A program made the position numbers and the translations under genes. 64,000 nt of DNA from Alcanivorax sp. DSM 26293 (GTDB lineage: Bacteria; Pseudomonadota; Gammaproteobacteria; Pseudomonadales; Alcanivoracaceae): assembly GCF_900107995.1 (NCBI RefSeq), contig NZ_FNUM01000002.1, positions 518,283 to 582,282 of the forward strand, read 5' to 3'. The notes beneath the pieces are model-generated. The model was not told where the DNA came from, did no database searches, and saw nothing but the letters and a program-made list of their open reading frames with translations. How positions within the stretch are numbered: the stretch's first letter is position 1; each line of letters opens with the position of its first letter. This document shows, in pieces, positions 54,596-63,324 of the stretch.

Positions 54596-55681
54596 TCAAT
54601 GCTGTGTCACTTTGGGAAATGACCGCTTGCCGGCTTCCGTCAATGACAGCCTGGCCGCGAGACGGCGGGCGGCCTGCCGGTACAGCCCGGCCTCCTCGCT
54701 GTCCGGGCAGGCCGCCACCACCGGTTGGCCGCTATCAGCCTGTTCGCGGATCCGCAGTGACAACGGCAGGGCCGCCAGCACGTCAGTGTGATACTCCCGG
54801 GCCATCCTTTCACCGCCGCCCTGGCCGAACACATGCTCTTGATGGCCGCACTGGCTGCAAATGTGCACCGCCATATTTTCCACAATGCCCAATACCCGGA
54901 TATCCACCTTGCGAAACATCTCCACCCCCTTGATGGCATCCAACAGGGCAATATCCTGGGGCGTGGTGATCACAACCGCACCGGCGACGGGAATTTTCTG
55001 GGCCAGCGTCAGCTGGATATCGCCAGTGCCCGGGGGCAGATCCACCAACAGATAATCCAGCTCATGCCAGCGGGTCTGCTCCATCATTTGTACCAGCGCG
55101 CCACTGGCTTTCGGCCCCCGCCAGACCACCGGGGTCTGCTTGGTGGTCAGGTACCCCATGGACATGGTCTGCAACCCATAGGCCTCCACCGGCACGAAGT
55201 ACTTGCCTTCAAGAACCTCTGGACGAGTGCCGTCCGGCAAGCCCAGCATCAACGGCTGGCTGGGGCCAAACACATCCGCATCCAGCAGCCCCACCCGGGC
55301 GCCCTCCGCCTGCAGCGCCAACGCCAGATTCACCGCCGTTGTGGATTTCCCCACCCCGCCTTTACCGGAAGCGATGGCAATCACATTGGCGACCTGGTCC
55401 AGCGCCGGCAGGCTGCTCTGGGCCCGATGCGGAATGATCTTCGCCGTCAGGGTCAACGCCAGCTCGCGGCCTTCCAGCACCGGCTCCAGATACTCCCGAA
55501 TCTGCGCTATCCATTGCTCACGGATACCGTCAATCGGAAATCCCAGAACGATTCGGGCGTGGACGGTGCGGTCATCCACCGCCAGTGATTCAATGGCATT
55601 CACCGATGCCAGGCTGACGCCCAGATCCTCGGGAATAAATTCGCCCAATTGCTGTCGAATGCGTTGCTCGGCTGAACTCAT
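54596..55681 (-). CDS. apbC: iron-sulfur cluster carrier ATPase ApbC/Mrp
   Basis: The 361-residue protein has an N-terminal MIP18-like domain (residues 1-90) and a ParA/MinD-type NTPase with deviant Walker A ASGKGGVGKST, YLLVDLPPGTGDIQLTLAQ and the CxxC pair in CSQCGH that binds the cluster. It delivers Fe-S clusters to apo-proteins. ATG 55681 has GGAGG upstream; the frame is open further but without a start signal. Confidence 0.96.
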   Translation of the reverse strand: MSSAEQRIRQQLGEFIPEDLGVSLASVNAIESLAVDDRTVHARIVLGFPIDGIREQWIAQIREYLEPVLEGRELALTLTAKIIPHRAQSSLPALDQVANVIAIASGKGGVGKSTTAVNLALALQAEGARVGLLDADVFGPSQPLMLGLPDGTRPEVLEGKYFVPVEAYGLQTMSMGYLTTKQTPVVWRGPKASGALVQMMEQTRWHELDYLLVDLPPGTGDIQLTLAQKIPVAGAVVITTPQDIALLDAIKGVEMFRKVDIRVLGIVENMAVHICSQCGHQEHVFGQGGGERMAREYHTDVLAALPLSLRIREQADSGQPVVAACPDSEEAGLYRQAARRLAARLSLTEAGKRSFPKVTQH

Positions 55682-55870
55682 GATGGCCTCCGTTTCGCGA
55701 GCTGCGATGATAGGGGCTAAGCCGGGAACAACCAAGTCACCCCATGGATGTTATCCGTTGAGCGCCAAATCATGGACGCCCTCACACAAACACAAACCTT
55801 GGGGTGGTTATCCCGTGATAAATACGCAAAATAGAATCCTGCCGATTGGACGGCAGTACAAGGAGAGTCC

Positions 55871-56572
55871 ATGAAACGCATCACCGCCGCATCCCTGATC
55901 GCCCTGGGAGCGTTGACCCTTACCGCCTGTAGCGATACACACCAGATGCTCAGCACCGGACCCGACAGTATTACGGTTTCCGGCAATGGCGAAATCGCTG
56001 CCCAGCCGGATATTTTTCGGGTGGCCGCGACGGCCCGCGAGCAAGGCGATGATATTGCCGCCATGAAGTCCCGCGTTGATGACGCGGTGGCCGACATGCT
56101 TGACCTGGCCGATGACCTGGACATCGAAGAGAAACAGGTCCGCGCCAGTGACCTGCACGTCCAGCCACAATGGCAGTACCAGCCTGAACGCAAACTCATC
56201 GGCCATGAAGTCAGCCGTGACGTGATCTTCCGTGCCAACGGTCTGGACACCTACACACGGTTGCTGGAAGGCCTGGCCAAACAAGGCGTACGCGACATTC
56301 GTCCTGCTGGCACCGAGGTCAGTAATGCTGACGAGCTCGCCAACCGGGCCCTGGAAAAAGCCGTGGCCGACGCCCGCCAGCGCGCCCGCATCATCGCTGA
56401 GGCCGCTGACCGGGAACTGGGCAAGGCCATCCAGATCCATGCGCAGGACGTGCAATCTCCGCAGCCGGTGATCATGATGGCTCGCAGCAAGGAAAGCGGA
56501 AACGCCGACAGCTATCGCCCCGGTGAAACCGACATCACCGCCCGGGTACAGATCACCTTCGAACTGGATTGA
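55871..56572 (+). CDS. SIMPL (DUF541) domain lipoprotein
   Basis: The 233-residue protein has a lipobox LTAC (Cys about 20) after a 19-residue signal, then a SIMPL/DUF541 domain: ISVSG-like ITVSGNGEIAAQPDIFRVAATA at the start and ARQRARIIAEAADRELGKAIQI near the end. Relatives (e.g. BP26, YggE) are oxidative-stress-linked periplasmic proteins of unclear mechanism. AAGGAG lies 7 nt before the ATG. The stop overlaps the next start by one base (TGATG). Confidence 0.88.
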   Translation: MKRITAASLIALGALTLTACSDTHQMLSTGPDSITVSGNGEIAAQPDIFRVAATAREQGDDIAAMKSRVDDAVADMLDLADDLDIEEKQVRASDLHVQPQWQYQPERKLIGHEVSRDVIFRANGLDTYTRLLEGLAKQGVRDIRPAGTEVSNADELANRALEKAVADARQRARIIAEAADRELGKAIQIHAQDVQSPQPVIMMARSKESGNADSYRPGETDITARVQITFELD

Positions 56573-57600
56573 TGGATAACCTGGGTCAAATCTGCAGCGC
56601 GGCGCTGCAGCAATATCTCTCCCACGGTGAGGCCCGGGGGCTGGATATTGCTGCGGCACTGGATGCTGCCAACCTGGATGCGGAACGGATCCGCCAGCCG
56701 GATGCCCGCATACCCGGTGTCAGCTTCCAGACCTTGCTGCACACACTGATTGACCAGGCCAGAGACCCCCTGTTCGGGCTGCACACTTCCGAGTTCGTGC
56801 AACCCGGCTCCTATAACGTGATGGGCTACATTGCCATGAGCGCCAGCACGTTGCAGGAGGCCTTGTCCAAGGTCAGTCTCTACGAAAAGCTGGTAGGCGA
56901 CATGGGCACCACCGACACGCAAGTCACCGATAATCAGGCGGCCATCCGTTGGCAATGCCGCTACGTCCAGCAACCCGCACGCCAGCACCTGATCGACAAT
57001 GTGCTGGGGTCCTGGGTCCGCTATGCCCGCTGGCTGACCGGAAATGAAAAACTGGCCCCGGCCCAGGTCTGGCTGGAACATCCCCGACCCAGAGCGGCGC
57101 TGGTGGAGGAATACCAGCGAGTGTTTCTCTGCGAGGTGCGGTTTGCCCAGCCCTGCTCGGCCCTGATCGGCCCACCGGACCTGCTGCAACAACCCATCCG
57201 TCAACCGGACCCACTATTGCTGTCTACCCTGGAAGCCCACGCGATCCAGCAACTCAACCAGCTGGGCGTGGAAACCAGCCTGGGCCAGCGGGTCAAGCAG
57301 TGCATCCAGGATGCCATTGGCCATTCCCTGCCCCGCAAGGAAACCATCGCCGAACGACTTGGCATGAATGTTCGCACGCTCCACCGTCGCCTGGCCGATG
57401 AAGGCCACAACTGGCAAAAACTGCTGGATGAGGTGCGCCTGCACCGGGCCCGGCAACTGCTTTGCCAGAGCCCGGCTCCCCAGGCAGAGATTGCCGAAGC
57501 CCTGGGCTACTCGGATATCCGCTCTTTCCAGCGCAGCTTCAAGCGACATACCGGCATCACCCCGGGTCAGTTCCGCACCCGGCACAAGTCCGATTTGTAA
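56572..57600 (+). CDS. AraC-family transcriptional regulator (OruR-like)
   Basis: The 342-residue protein has an OruR-type N-terminal domain (VSFQTLLHTLIDQARDPLFGL, TLQEALSKVSLYEKLV) and C-terminal HTH motifs (RLGMNVRTLHRRLADEGHNWQKLLDEVR; EALGYSDIRSFQRSFKRHTGITPGQFR). It is translationally coupled to the SIMPL lipoprotein gene, an unusual linkage that suggests shared conditions of expression. Confidence 0.9.
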   Translation: MDNLGQICSAALQQYLSHGEARGLDIAAALDAANLDAERIRQPDARIPGVSFQTLLHTLIDQARDPLFGLHTSEFVQPGSYNVMGYIAMSASTLQEALSKVSLYEKLVGDMGTTDTQVTDNQAAIRWQCRYVQQPARQHLIDNVLGSWVRYARWLTGNEKLAPAQVWLEHPRPRAALVEEYQRVFLCEVRFAQPCSALIGPPDLLQQPIRQPDPLLLSTLEAHAIQQLNQLGVETSLGQRVKQCIQDAIGHSLPRKETIAERLGMNVRTLHRRLADEGHNWQKLLDEVRLHRARQLLCQSPAPQAEIAEALGYSDIRSFQRSFKRHTGITPGQFRTRHKSDL

Positions 57601-57797
57601 GAGATAGCTTACAAAATTTATCGGCTTTCTCTTATGCGCATTGGATCATAATCCCGTTCGGTATCTACCCCACCGCCACCGGTCGTTATCGCTTTGCCCG
57701 TGCCTCCACGGTTTGACTACAACAGTCCCCAAGGGATCGCGACGTTCCCCCAAACCACCGAGCCCATCGGTTTCAGGAACCTCTACAGGGACGTACC

Positions 57798-58106
57798 ATG
57801 AACCGCAAAATCTCCGTCAGTGGCCTGACTCATGACTCTGCCAGCGCCTTTGTCTCCATGATGGGCATCATCAATGGTCGTTGCAGCGTTATTTGGGAAA
57901 ATGCCGACCCCGGACAAGCCGACGTATTATTGGTCGCCGCCAGTGAGGCACGTCATCTTCCCGCCGGCAAAGGGGACAAACCCTGCATCGTGGTATACCC
58001 CAGCTCCCAGAACCGACCCAATGCCCCCTTCACCCTGTCCCATCCATTCCGTGCCATGAACATGATCCGGGTTCTGGAAGACGTGGCCCGGGCCTTACCC
58101 GGCTGA
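57798..58106 (+). CDS. hypothetical protein (102 aa)
   Basis: The 102-residue protein has its own terminator and a modest AGGGACG before the ATG. Sequence alternates short strands and helices (ISVSGLTHDSASAFVSMM, ADVLLVAASEA, PCIVVYPSS, NMIRVLEDVARAL), recalling a degenerate receiver-like alpha/beta fold, but the phospho-acceptor position holds Val-Ala-Ala rather than Asp. I do not recognise the family; the receiver comparison is speculative. Confidence 0.6.
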   Translation: MNRKISVSGLTHDSASAFVSMMGIINGRCSVIWENADPGQADVLLVAASEARHLPAGKGDKPCIVVYPSSQNRPNAPFTLSHPFRAMNMIRVLEDVARALPG

Positions 58107-58163
58107 CCGGCCTGCCCCCCATCAGCTTGCGCTGATCGCCTGATAGGCAATTCTGCCCATATA

Positions 58164-58197
58164 AACGCGGCCTTTTCTTTTCGGCCGCGTTCTTTTT
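58164..58197 (+). terminator. intrinsic terminator
   Basis: AACGCGGCC (58164-58172) and GGCCGCGTT (58183-58191) pair around a pyrimidine loop and are followed by CTTTTTG. It ends the transcript of the 102-residue gene. Confidence 0.9.
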
Positions 58198-58276
58198 GTC
58201 CTACAAAGCCTTAAACCCGGCCTCCAGTCATGGCTATACTGACATCAGCCAATGACAATAATGAGCGGAGACCTGC

Positions 58277-59737
58277 ATGAAAGGCACTCTCAAGCAACTG
58301 GACCGGGCCATCGAGCGCGCAGAAACCTACGAAGAATGGTACGAAGCCAGCCGCGAACACGACCGTCTTTCCGGTGCGGATGAATGGAAGGAAATCGATC
58401 GCTCGCCCCATTACGACTATGAGCTGATCCGTAATCGCCTGTGGCAGATTCGTCAGGCCCGTGAACGCCATGACGTGAACAAGCTGGTGTTCCATTTACA
58501 CGAAGGCCTGCACGGCAACCTGGGCAATATCTCCAACCCGCGCCTTTATCAGCAGACCCGGGTAGGCACCAAGCGTCTGATCGAGAATTATCTCGAAGAA
58601 GTCACCATCGCCCTGAATTACCTGTGTGATACCAACTTCAAGGAATTCGGGCTCAAGGAAAAACTGGATTTCTTCGAAACCACCGGCCAGGCCTTTGGCC
58701 AGAGCTGCCTGATGCTGTCCGGTGGCGCCGCCCTGGGACTGTTCCATATCGGCGTGGCCCGTTGTCTTTGGGAGCAAGGCCTACTGCCTTCCGTGATCTC
58801 CGGCTCCAGTGCCGGCAGCATCATTGCGTCCGTTGTGGGGACCCACAACGATGAAGAGCTGAAGCTCAAGCTGGAACCGGAAAACATTTATCTGGAAGCC
58901 TTCAAGGTGCTGGGCTGGAAGGGCATCGTGCGCGGCACGCCAGTACTGGACGGCGACCACCTGGAAGCCTGCCTGGAAGAGAACATCCTCGACATGACCT
59001 TCGAGGAGGCCTACCGCCACACCGGTCGTGAAATCAACATCACCGTCAGCCCCTACGACCGCAATCAGCACGCCCGTCTGCTTAATTGGCGTACCTCGCC
59101 CAATGTGCTGATCCGCAAGGCGTCCCTGGCGTCCTGCGCGATTCCCGGCATCTACCCGCCGGTCTCCCTGTGGGCCAAGAATATCGATGGCGAGCGGGTG
59201 CCCTATATCCCCGGCCGCAAGTTCGTGGATGGCTCCATCGTCGACGACCTGCCCATCCGCCGCCTGTCACGACTGTATGGCGTCAACCACTCCATTGTCA
59301 GCCAGACCAACCCCCATGTGGTGCCCTTCCTGTCCCGTAACGAGAACACCGACAGTTCCCTGAGCACCCTGGCAGACTGGGGCCTGAAAAACGTGTCCAT
59401 GAACCTGCGCTATGCTTTACAACTGATGCAGCGCCGGGTGGAGTCCAACGACGTGGGCCTGATGTTCGACAAGGCCAAAAGCATGGTCACCCAGAAATAC
59501 ATCGGCGATATCAACATGATCCCGCCGCGCCAGCCCATGAACGCCCTGAGAGTCTTGAGCAACCCGACCCTGCAGGATGTACGCAACTACATCCGCAAGG
59601 GGGAAAAGGCGACCTGGCCCAAGCTCGATATGGTGGCCAACACTACCGCCATCAGTCGCACCTTCCGCGACTGCCGCGCCCGTCTGGACCGTATCGAGGA
59701 ACGCATGCTCGATCAGGTACCGATGACCGCCGTCTGA
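58277..59737 (+). CDS. patatin-like phospholipase with DUF3336 domain
   Basis: The 486-residue protein joins an N-terminal DUF3336 region (about 1-130: TYEEWYEASREHDRLSGADEW) to a patatin domain: oxyanion loop SGGAALGLFH, nucleophile elbow GSSAGS (Ser about 178) and catalytic Asp in DGSIVDD. This two-part design is shared with yeast TGL-type lipases and bacterial triacylglycerol lipases/phospholipases. No signal peptide, so it is probably cytosolic or membrane-associated. It may mobilise storage lipids in a triacylglycerol- or wax-storing host, which is inference. Confidence 0.9.
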   Translation: MKGTLKQLDRAIERAETYEEWYEASREHDRLSGADEWKEIDRSPHYDYELIRNRLWQIRQARERHDVNKLVFHLHEGLHGNLGNISNPRLYQQTRVGTKRLIENYLEEVTIALNYLCDTNFKEFGLKEKLDFFETTGQAFGQSCLMLSGGAALGLFHIGVARCLWEQGLLPSVISGSSAGSIIASVVGTHNDEELKLKLEPENIYLEAFKVLGWKGIVRGTPVLDGDHLEACLEENILDMTFEEAYRHTGREINITVSPYDRNQHARLLNWRTSPNVLIRKASLASCAIPGIYPPVSLWAKNIDGERVPYIPGRKFVDGSIVDDLPIRRLSRLYGVNHSIVSQTNPHVVPFLSRNENTDSSLSTLADWGLKNVSMNLRYALQLMQRRVESNDVGLMFDKAKSMVTQKYIGDINMIPPRQPMNALRVLSNPTLQDVRNYIRKGEKATWPKLDMVANTTAISRTFRDCRARLDRIEERMLDQVPMTAV

Positions 59738-59750
59738 CAGGCGTCATTCT

Positions 59751-59785
59751 CTGCCCCGCCGCCCGGGTTAACGGGCCCGGGGCAG
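59751..59785. terminator. GC-rich hairpin between convergent genes
   Basis: CTGCCCC...GCCCG and CGGGC...GGGGCAG form a near-symmetric hairpin centred on GGTTAA, overlapping the umuC stop and facing the patatin gene end. No clear T-run. Confidence 0.5.
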
Positions 59786-61048
59786 ATCGTTCCAGCGGGT
59801 AGTATAGGCCGGTGACAAATGCGCCCGACGCATGGCCCAGACACAGCGCGCCGCCTGATTGACCCCTCTCCCTGCCAACCAGACTTTGCCCTTGCCGCTC
59901 CGGTTGATGGTATCCATCACCGCCATCAACGCCTTCCCTTTCTCTGCGTTGTCATCTTCGCGAAACAGGGTGACCTGCTCACGCCCCGCCGGGCCCAGAT
60001 CCGTCAGCATGACTCCCGCCTTGCCATAGCGGTAACCGGCCTGCCACAGGGCTGACACCATTTCCATGGCATGGCGAACCATCACCCGGGTGTCTGTCGT
60101 GGCCGGCGACAGGGTCGCCCGGGCGGAATGGGGAAATAACTGCTGTGGTTTGCCCACCGGAGCCGTGCGCAGATACACACTGATCGCACCGGCACTGAGT
60201 CCTTCGGCACGCATGCTTTCCGCGGCCCGGGCGGTAAAATCACTGACCGCCTGACGCACGGCCACCAGCGAGGCCACCGGCTCCCCGAAAGAACGGGAAT
60301 GGATGATCTGCTGACGGGGTTCCAGGCGGGTTTCCAGGGGCAGGCAGCTTTCTCCATTCAATTCCCGCACCACCCGTTCCTGCACCACGGAAAAGCGCTT
60401 GCGGATCAGGCGGTAATCGGTCTGCGCCAGGTCCAGCGCAGTCTCAATCTCCATATCATTGAGACGCCGCCCCAGACGTCGGCCGATCCCCCACACCGCC
60501 GATACCGGCGTACGTGCCAGCAGCCGTTGACGCCTCTGCGGATCCGTCAGTACCAGCACGCCCCCCGTTTGCGGATACCTCTTGGCCGCATGGTTGGCCA
60601 GCTTGGCCAGGGTCTTGGTCGGCGCCACCCCCACACATACGGGGACCCCCACCCACTTGCCAACCCGCTCGCGTAAGGCCTGCCCCAGTGGCTGAAGCTC
60701 CTCGGGTCGCATCAGAGACAGATCCAGAAACGCCTCATCAATGGAATACACCTCCACAGCGGGTACCAGCGTCGCCAGCGACGCCATGACCCGCCGGGAG
60801 ATATCGCCGTACAGTCCATAGTTGGAGGAAAACACCGCGACCTGATGCTTGCGGATCAGATCCCGCGCCTCGAACAGGGGCATCCCGGTTCTCACCCCCA
60901 GTGCCTTGGCCTCGGCGGATCCCGCCACGATGCAGCCATCGTTGTTGGATAGCACCACCACCGGGCGCCCCCGCAGGTCCGGGCGAAAAATACGCTCACA
61001 GGAAGCATAGAAGCTGTTGCAGTCCACCAGCGCAAACATGGCAGTCAT
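59768..61048 (-). CDS. umuC: DNA polymerase V catalytic subunit UmuC
   Basis: The 426-residue Y-family polymerase starts [25 protein letters not shown] and has the catalytic [43 protein letters not shown] and the little-finger region, then the UmuC-specific C-terminal domain. It carries out translesion synthesis with UmuD'. ATG 61048 overlaps the umuD stop (ATGA); ATG 61039 is the more usual family start. Controlled by the LexA box upstream of umuD. Confidence 0.96.
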   Translation of the reverse strand: MTAMFALVDCNSFYASCERIFRPDLRGRPVVVLSNNDGCIVAGSAEAKALGVRTGMPLFEARDLIRKHQVAVFSSNYGLYGDISRRVMASLATLVPAVEVYSIDEAFLDLSLMRPEELQPLGQALRERVGKWVGVPVCVGVAPTKTLAKLANHAAKRYPQTGGVLVLTDPQRRQRLLARTPVSAVWGIGRRLGRRLNDMEIETALDLAQTDYRLIRKRFSVVQERVVRELNGESCLPLETRLEPRQQIIHSRSFGEPVASLVAVRQAVSDFTARAAESMRAEGLSAGAISVYLRTAPVGKPQQLFPHSARATLSPATTDTRVMVRHAMEMVSALWQAGYRYGKAGVMLTDLGPAGREQVTLFREDDNAEKGKALMAVMDTINRSGKGKVWLAGRGVNQAARCVWAMRRAHLSPAYTTRWNDLPRAR

Positions 61049-61449
61049 CGTCCGGAGCGGGCCACTGGCCGGTGCGCATGGAGCGAGAATGTCACCACCC
61101 CGAACAGCTCCCACTCCTGATCGGCCAGCGGTATCGGCGCATAGCAGGGGTTGCGAGGCATCAATACGGGCTGCGGTCGCAACCGCAATTCCTTCACGGT
61201 GAATTCCCCGTTCAGCGACGCCACCACCACATCCCCGTGGGCCGGCTCCAGAGAGCGGTCCACCACCAGAATGTCATCCGCAAAAATGCCGGCGTCGCGC
61301 ATGGAATCCCCCTCCACACGAAGCAAGAAGGTGGCTTCCTGCTGGCCGATGCACAGCTGGTTCAGATCCAGCGGCGCCTCCAGATATCCCTGGGCAGGAG
61401 ACGGGAACCCGGCGGCAACACGTTCGGTAAAAAAAGGCAACGCAGTCAT
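61045..61449 (-). CDS. umuD: DNA polymerase V accessory subunit UmuD
   Basis: The 134-residue S24-family protein has a self-cleavage region [12 protein letters not shown] (Ala-Gly where E. coli has Cys-Gly), catalytic Ser in [11 protein letters not shown] (about 48) and catalytic Lys in NGEFTVKEL. RecA-stimulated cleavage yields UmuD', which binds UmuC. First gene of the umuDC operon behind a near-consensus LexA box. Confidence 0.95.
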   Translation of the reverse strand: MTALPFFTERVAAGFPSPAQGYLEAPLDLNQLCIGQQEATFLLRVEGDSMRDAGIFADDILVVDRSLEPAHGDVVVASLNGEFTVKELRLRPQPVLMPRNPCYAPIPLADQEWELFGVVTFSLHAHRPVARSGR

Positions 61450-61490
61450 GGGACACCACAGGAAAACAGCGATAGCACCATGCTATCAAA

Positions 61491-61510
61491 TACTGTCTTT
61501 ATGTACAGTT
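61491..61510 (-). promoter_or_regulatory. LexA (SOS) box
   Basis: CTGT-N8-ACAG at 61493-61508, extended outward to TACTGT...ACAGTT, is nearly the gammaproteobacterial LexA consensus. It lies 43 nt upstream of the umuD ATG. The divergent orphan gene begins about 140 nt away on the other side, so it could also be influenced. Confidence 0.92.
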
Positions 61511-61650
61511 ATATAGTGCACCCGTATTTCCGGATACCCCCTTGACTGAACACACAGGAAAACAACAAAACGCAAAGAAAGGCATATCCACACCATCACC
61601 ATGGCTGCCTTAGGGTTGGCATTAAGAATCCATGATCAGGATGCAGTCAT

Positions 61651-61932
61651 ATGCTTGAAGGGAACCCGGGCTGGATGTCCGACTTTCTGGAAGAAATGGG
61701 ACTGCCGGCCAACGCCGTTTTTCAGGGCTATGTGCTCTATCATCGGGAAAATGACAGCTTTGTCGCCGACGCCCCTGCCCCATCCTTGACTCACTATGTG
61801 AAGCCATGCGCCTGGGCGCGCCGCTACCCCTACATCATGCTGGCGCGGGACGCCGCTCAGGACCTGGAAGAAGGGATGCAGGTACAGGTACTGTTCCGGC
61901 TTGGCGGGAAATTTCTGGCTTATCCGATCTGA
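61651..61932 (+). CDS. hypothetical protein (93 aa)
   Basis: A small soluble protein of 93 residues from ATG 61651, or 85 from ATG 61675 (better preceded by GAAGGGA). It starts with an acidic helix (MSDFLEEMGLPANAVFQGYV) and continues with strands and a segment EEGMQVQVLFRLGGKFLAYPI. No family recognised. It is divergent from SOS-regulated umuDC and is followed by a good terminator. Confidence 0.6.
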   Translation: MLEGNPGWMSDFLEEMGLPANAVFQGYVLYHRENDSFVADAPAPSLTHYVKPCAWARRYPYIMLARDAAQDLEEGMQVQVLFRLGGKFLAYPI

Positions 61933-61955
61933 CAAACACCGATATCCCCATAAGC

Positions 61956-61983
61956 AAAAAGCCACCCGCTGGGTGGCTTTTCA
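61956..61983 (+). terminator. intrinsic terminator
   Basis: A-run, GCCACCC, loop GCT, GGGTGGC, TTTT. It follows the 93-residue gene and, since it is flanked by A- and T-runs, may also terminate the oppositely oriented tRNA-Gly. Confidence 0.9.
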
Positions 61984-61986
61984 ATA

Positions 61987-62060
61987 TGGAGCGGGTGAAG
62001 AGAATCGAACTCTCGTATGCAGCTTGGGAAGCTGCCGTTCTACCATTGAACTACACCCGC
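61987..62060 (-). tRNA. tRNA-Gly (anticodon CCC)
   Basis: On the minus strand the 74-nt cloverleaf has acceptor GCGGGTG/CACCCGC, D-arm GTTC...GAAC, anticodon stem GCAGC/GCTGC with loop TTCCCAA (anticodon CCC), a T-arm GAGAG TTCGATT CTCTT and an encoded CCA. It reads GGG codons. Confidence 0.96.
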
Positions 62061-62225
62061 TTTGACAACCGGCAATATAGTCAAAAGGATGTGTCTTTGC
62101 CAGTGCTGATGTGGGCAAATACGTCATAATAGAAAGGTTGGGCTACACTGCATTAACCGCTTCTGAATCATGCATTGCATACTCAGGGGCCCCGTAACGA
62201 TGAGAATGAAAAGAGGAGCATGGCC

Positions 62226-63206
62226 ATGCCAATGGCATTTGTGAGTGGGGCCCGGGGCTTTCTCGGTGGGCATATCGTCGATCAGTTGCTGGCCAGGGGC
62301 TGGGAAGTTACCGCCGTGATCCGACCCTACAGTGATGCGGCAGCACTCCAGGCCAAGGGCGTTCAGGTGGTACAGGCTCCGCTGGACAATGCCACCGAGC
62401 TGGCCCTGGTGATGCCGGCAGCCCCGGACGCGGTGTTTCATGTGGCCGGTAATACCAGTTTGTGGCGACGCGGCAACGAGCAGCAGTACCGGGATAACGT
62501 CCTGGGGACCCGGGCCATGGTCAGCGCGGCGCTGAAAAATGTGGCGGGCCGCTTCGTGCATACCTCCTCGATTTCTGCCTGGGGTATCCAGGACACCCCC
62601 ATCAATGAACAGACACCCTCCAATGCCGCCAACGACTGGATCGGCTATAACCGCAGCAAGTATCTGGCCGAACAAGAGGTGGAAAACGGTATCCGCCAGG
62701 GGCTGGACGCCGTCATCCTGAATCCCTGCGGGATTATCGGCGCCGGCGACACCCATAACTGGTCGCAGATGATCAAACTGATTCAGGACGGCAAGCTGCC
62801 GGGGGTGCCACCGGGCGGGGGCAATTTCTGCGCCGTTGAAGAGGTGGCCAACGCGCACCTGGCGGCGCTGGAACGGGGCCAATGCGGTGAGCGCTATATC
62901 CTGGCCGGAGTGGAAGCCAGCTTTCTGGAACTGGTGCAGACCATTGCCGGGCAACTGGGCAAAAAAGCCCCGACCCGCACCGTGCCTCCGGCAGTATTGA
63001 AACTGGCCGGACAGCTATACCCCATTGGCAGCCTGTTTACCGGCAATGAACCCCGTCTGACACCGGAAAAGGTGGCGCTGGTAACCAGCCGGGTGCATGC
63101 CGACGGCAGTAAAGCCGTCCAGGAATTAGGCTTTAACGATCAGGTGCCACTGGCCACCATGATCGCAAACTGTATTCGCTGGATGAGGCAGGAGAAACGC
63201 CTGTAG
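62226..63206 (+). CDS. NAD-dependent epimerase/dehydratase (extended SDR)
   Basis: A 326-residue extended short-chain dehydrogenase: Rossmann motif VSGARGFLGGHIVDQLLARG, FHVAGNTSLWRRG, Ser in VHTSSISAWG, catalytic YNRSKYLAE (YxxxK) and NPCGIIGAGD. This group resembles dihydroflavonol-4-reductase-like and 3-beta-HSD-like enzymes; the substrate is unknown. ATG 62226 has GGAG at a 7-nt spacing; ATG 62220 is too close to it. Confidence 0.87.
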   Translation: MPMAFVSGARGFLGGHIVDQLLARGWEVTAVIRPYSDAAALQAKGVQVVQAPLDNATELALVMPAAPDAVFHVAGNTSLWRRGNEQQYRDNVLGTRAMVSAALKNVAGRFVHTSSISAWGIQDTPINEQTPSNAANDWIGYNRSKYLAEQEVENGIRQGLDAVILNPCGIIGAGDTHNWSQMIKLIQDGKLPGVPPGGGNFCAVEEVANAHLAALERGQCGERYILAGVEASFLELVQTIAGQLGKKAPTRTVPPAVLKLAGQLYPIGSLFTGNEPRLTPEKVALVTSRVHADGSKAVQELGFNDQVPLATMIANCIRWMRQEKRL

Positions 63207-63218
63207 TCACTATGCTCT

Positions 63219-63275
63219 CATGGCGAACCTGTTTGCCTGTGTGGGCGGTTCGCCATGCAAGCATGGCTCCTACAG
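63219..63275. repeat. REP-like inverted repeat
   Basis: CATGGCGAACC (63219-63229) and GGTTCGCCATG (63247-63257) are perfect inverses. The right part continues to GGCTCCTAC, which matches in inverse orientation the GTAGGAGC...GCGAACC motif at 12593-12747. It lies between convergent genes. Confidence 0.65.
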
Positions 63276-63324
63276 AAAAACCGTTACGGGAAAAAGCATC
63301 AGGGCAGCAATGCCCTGTTCTGAT

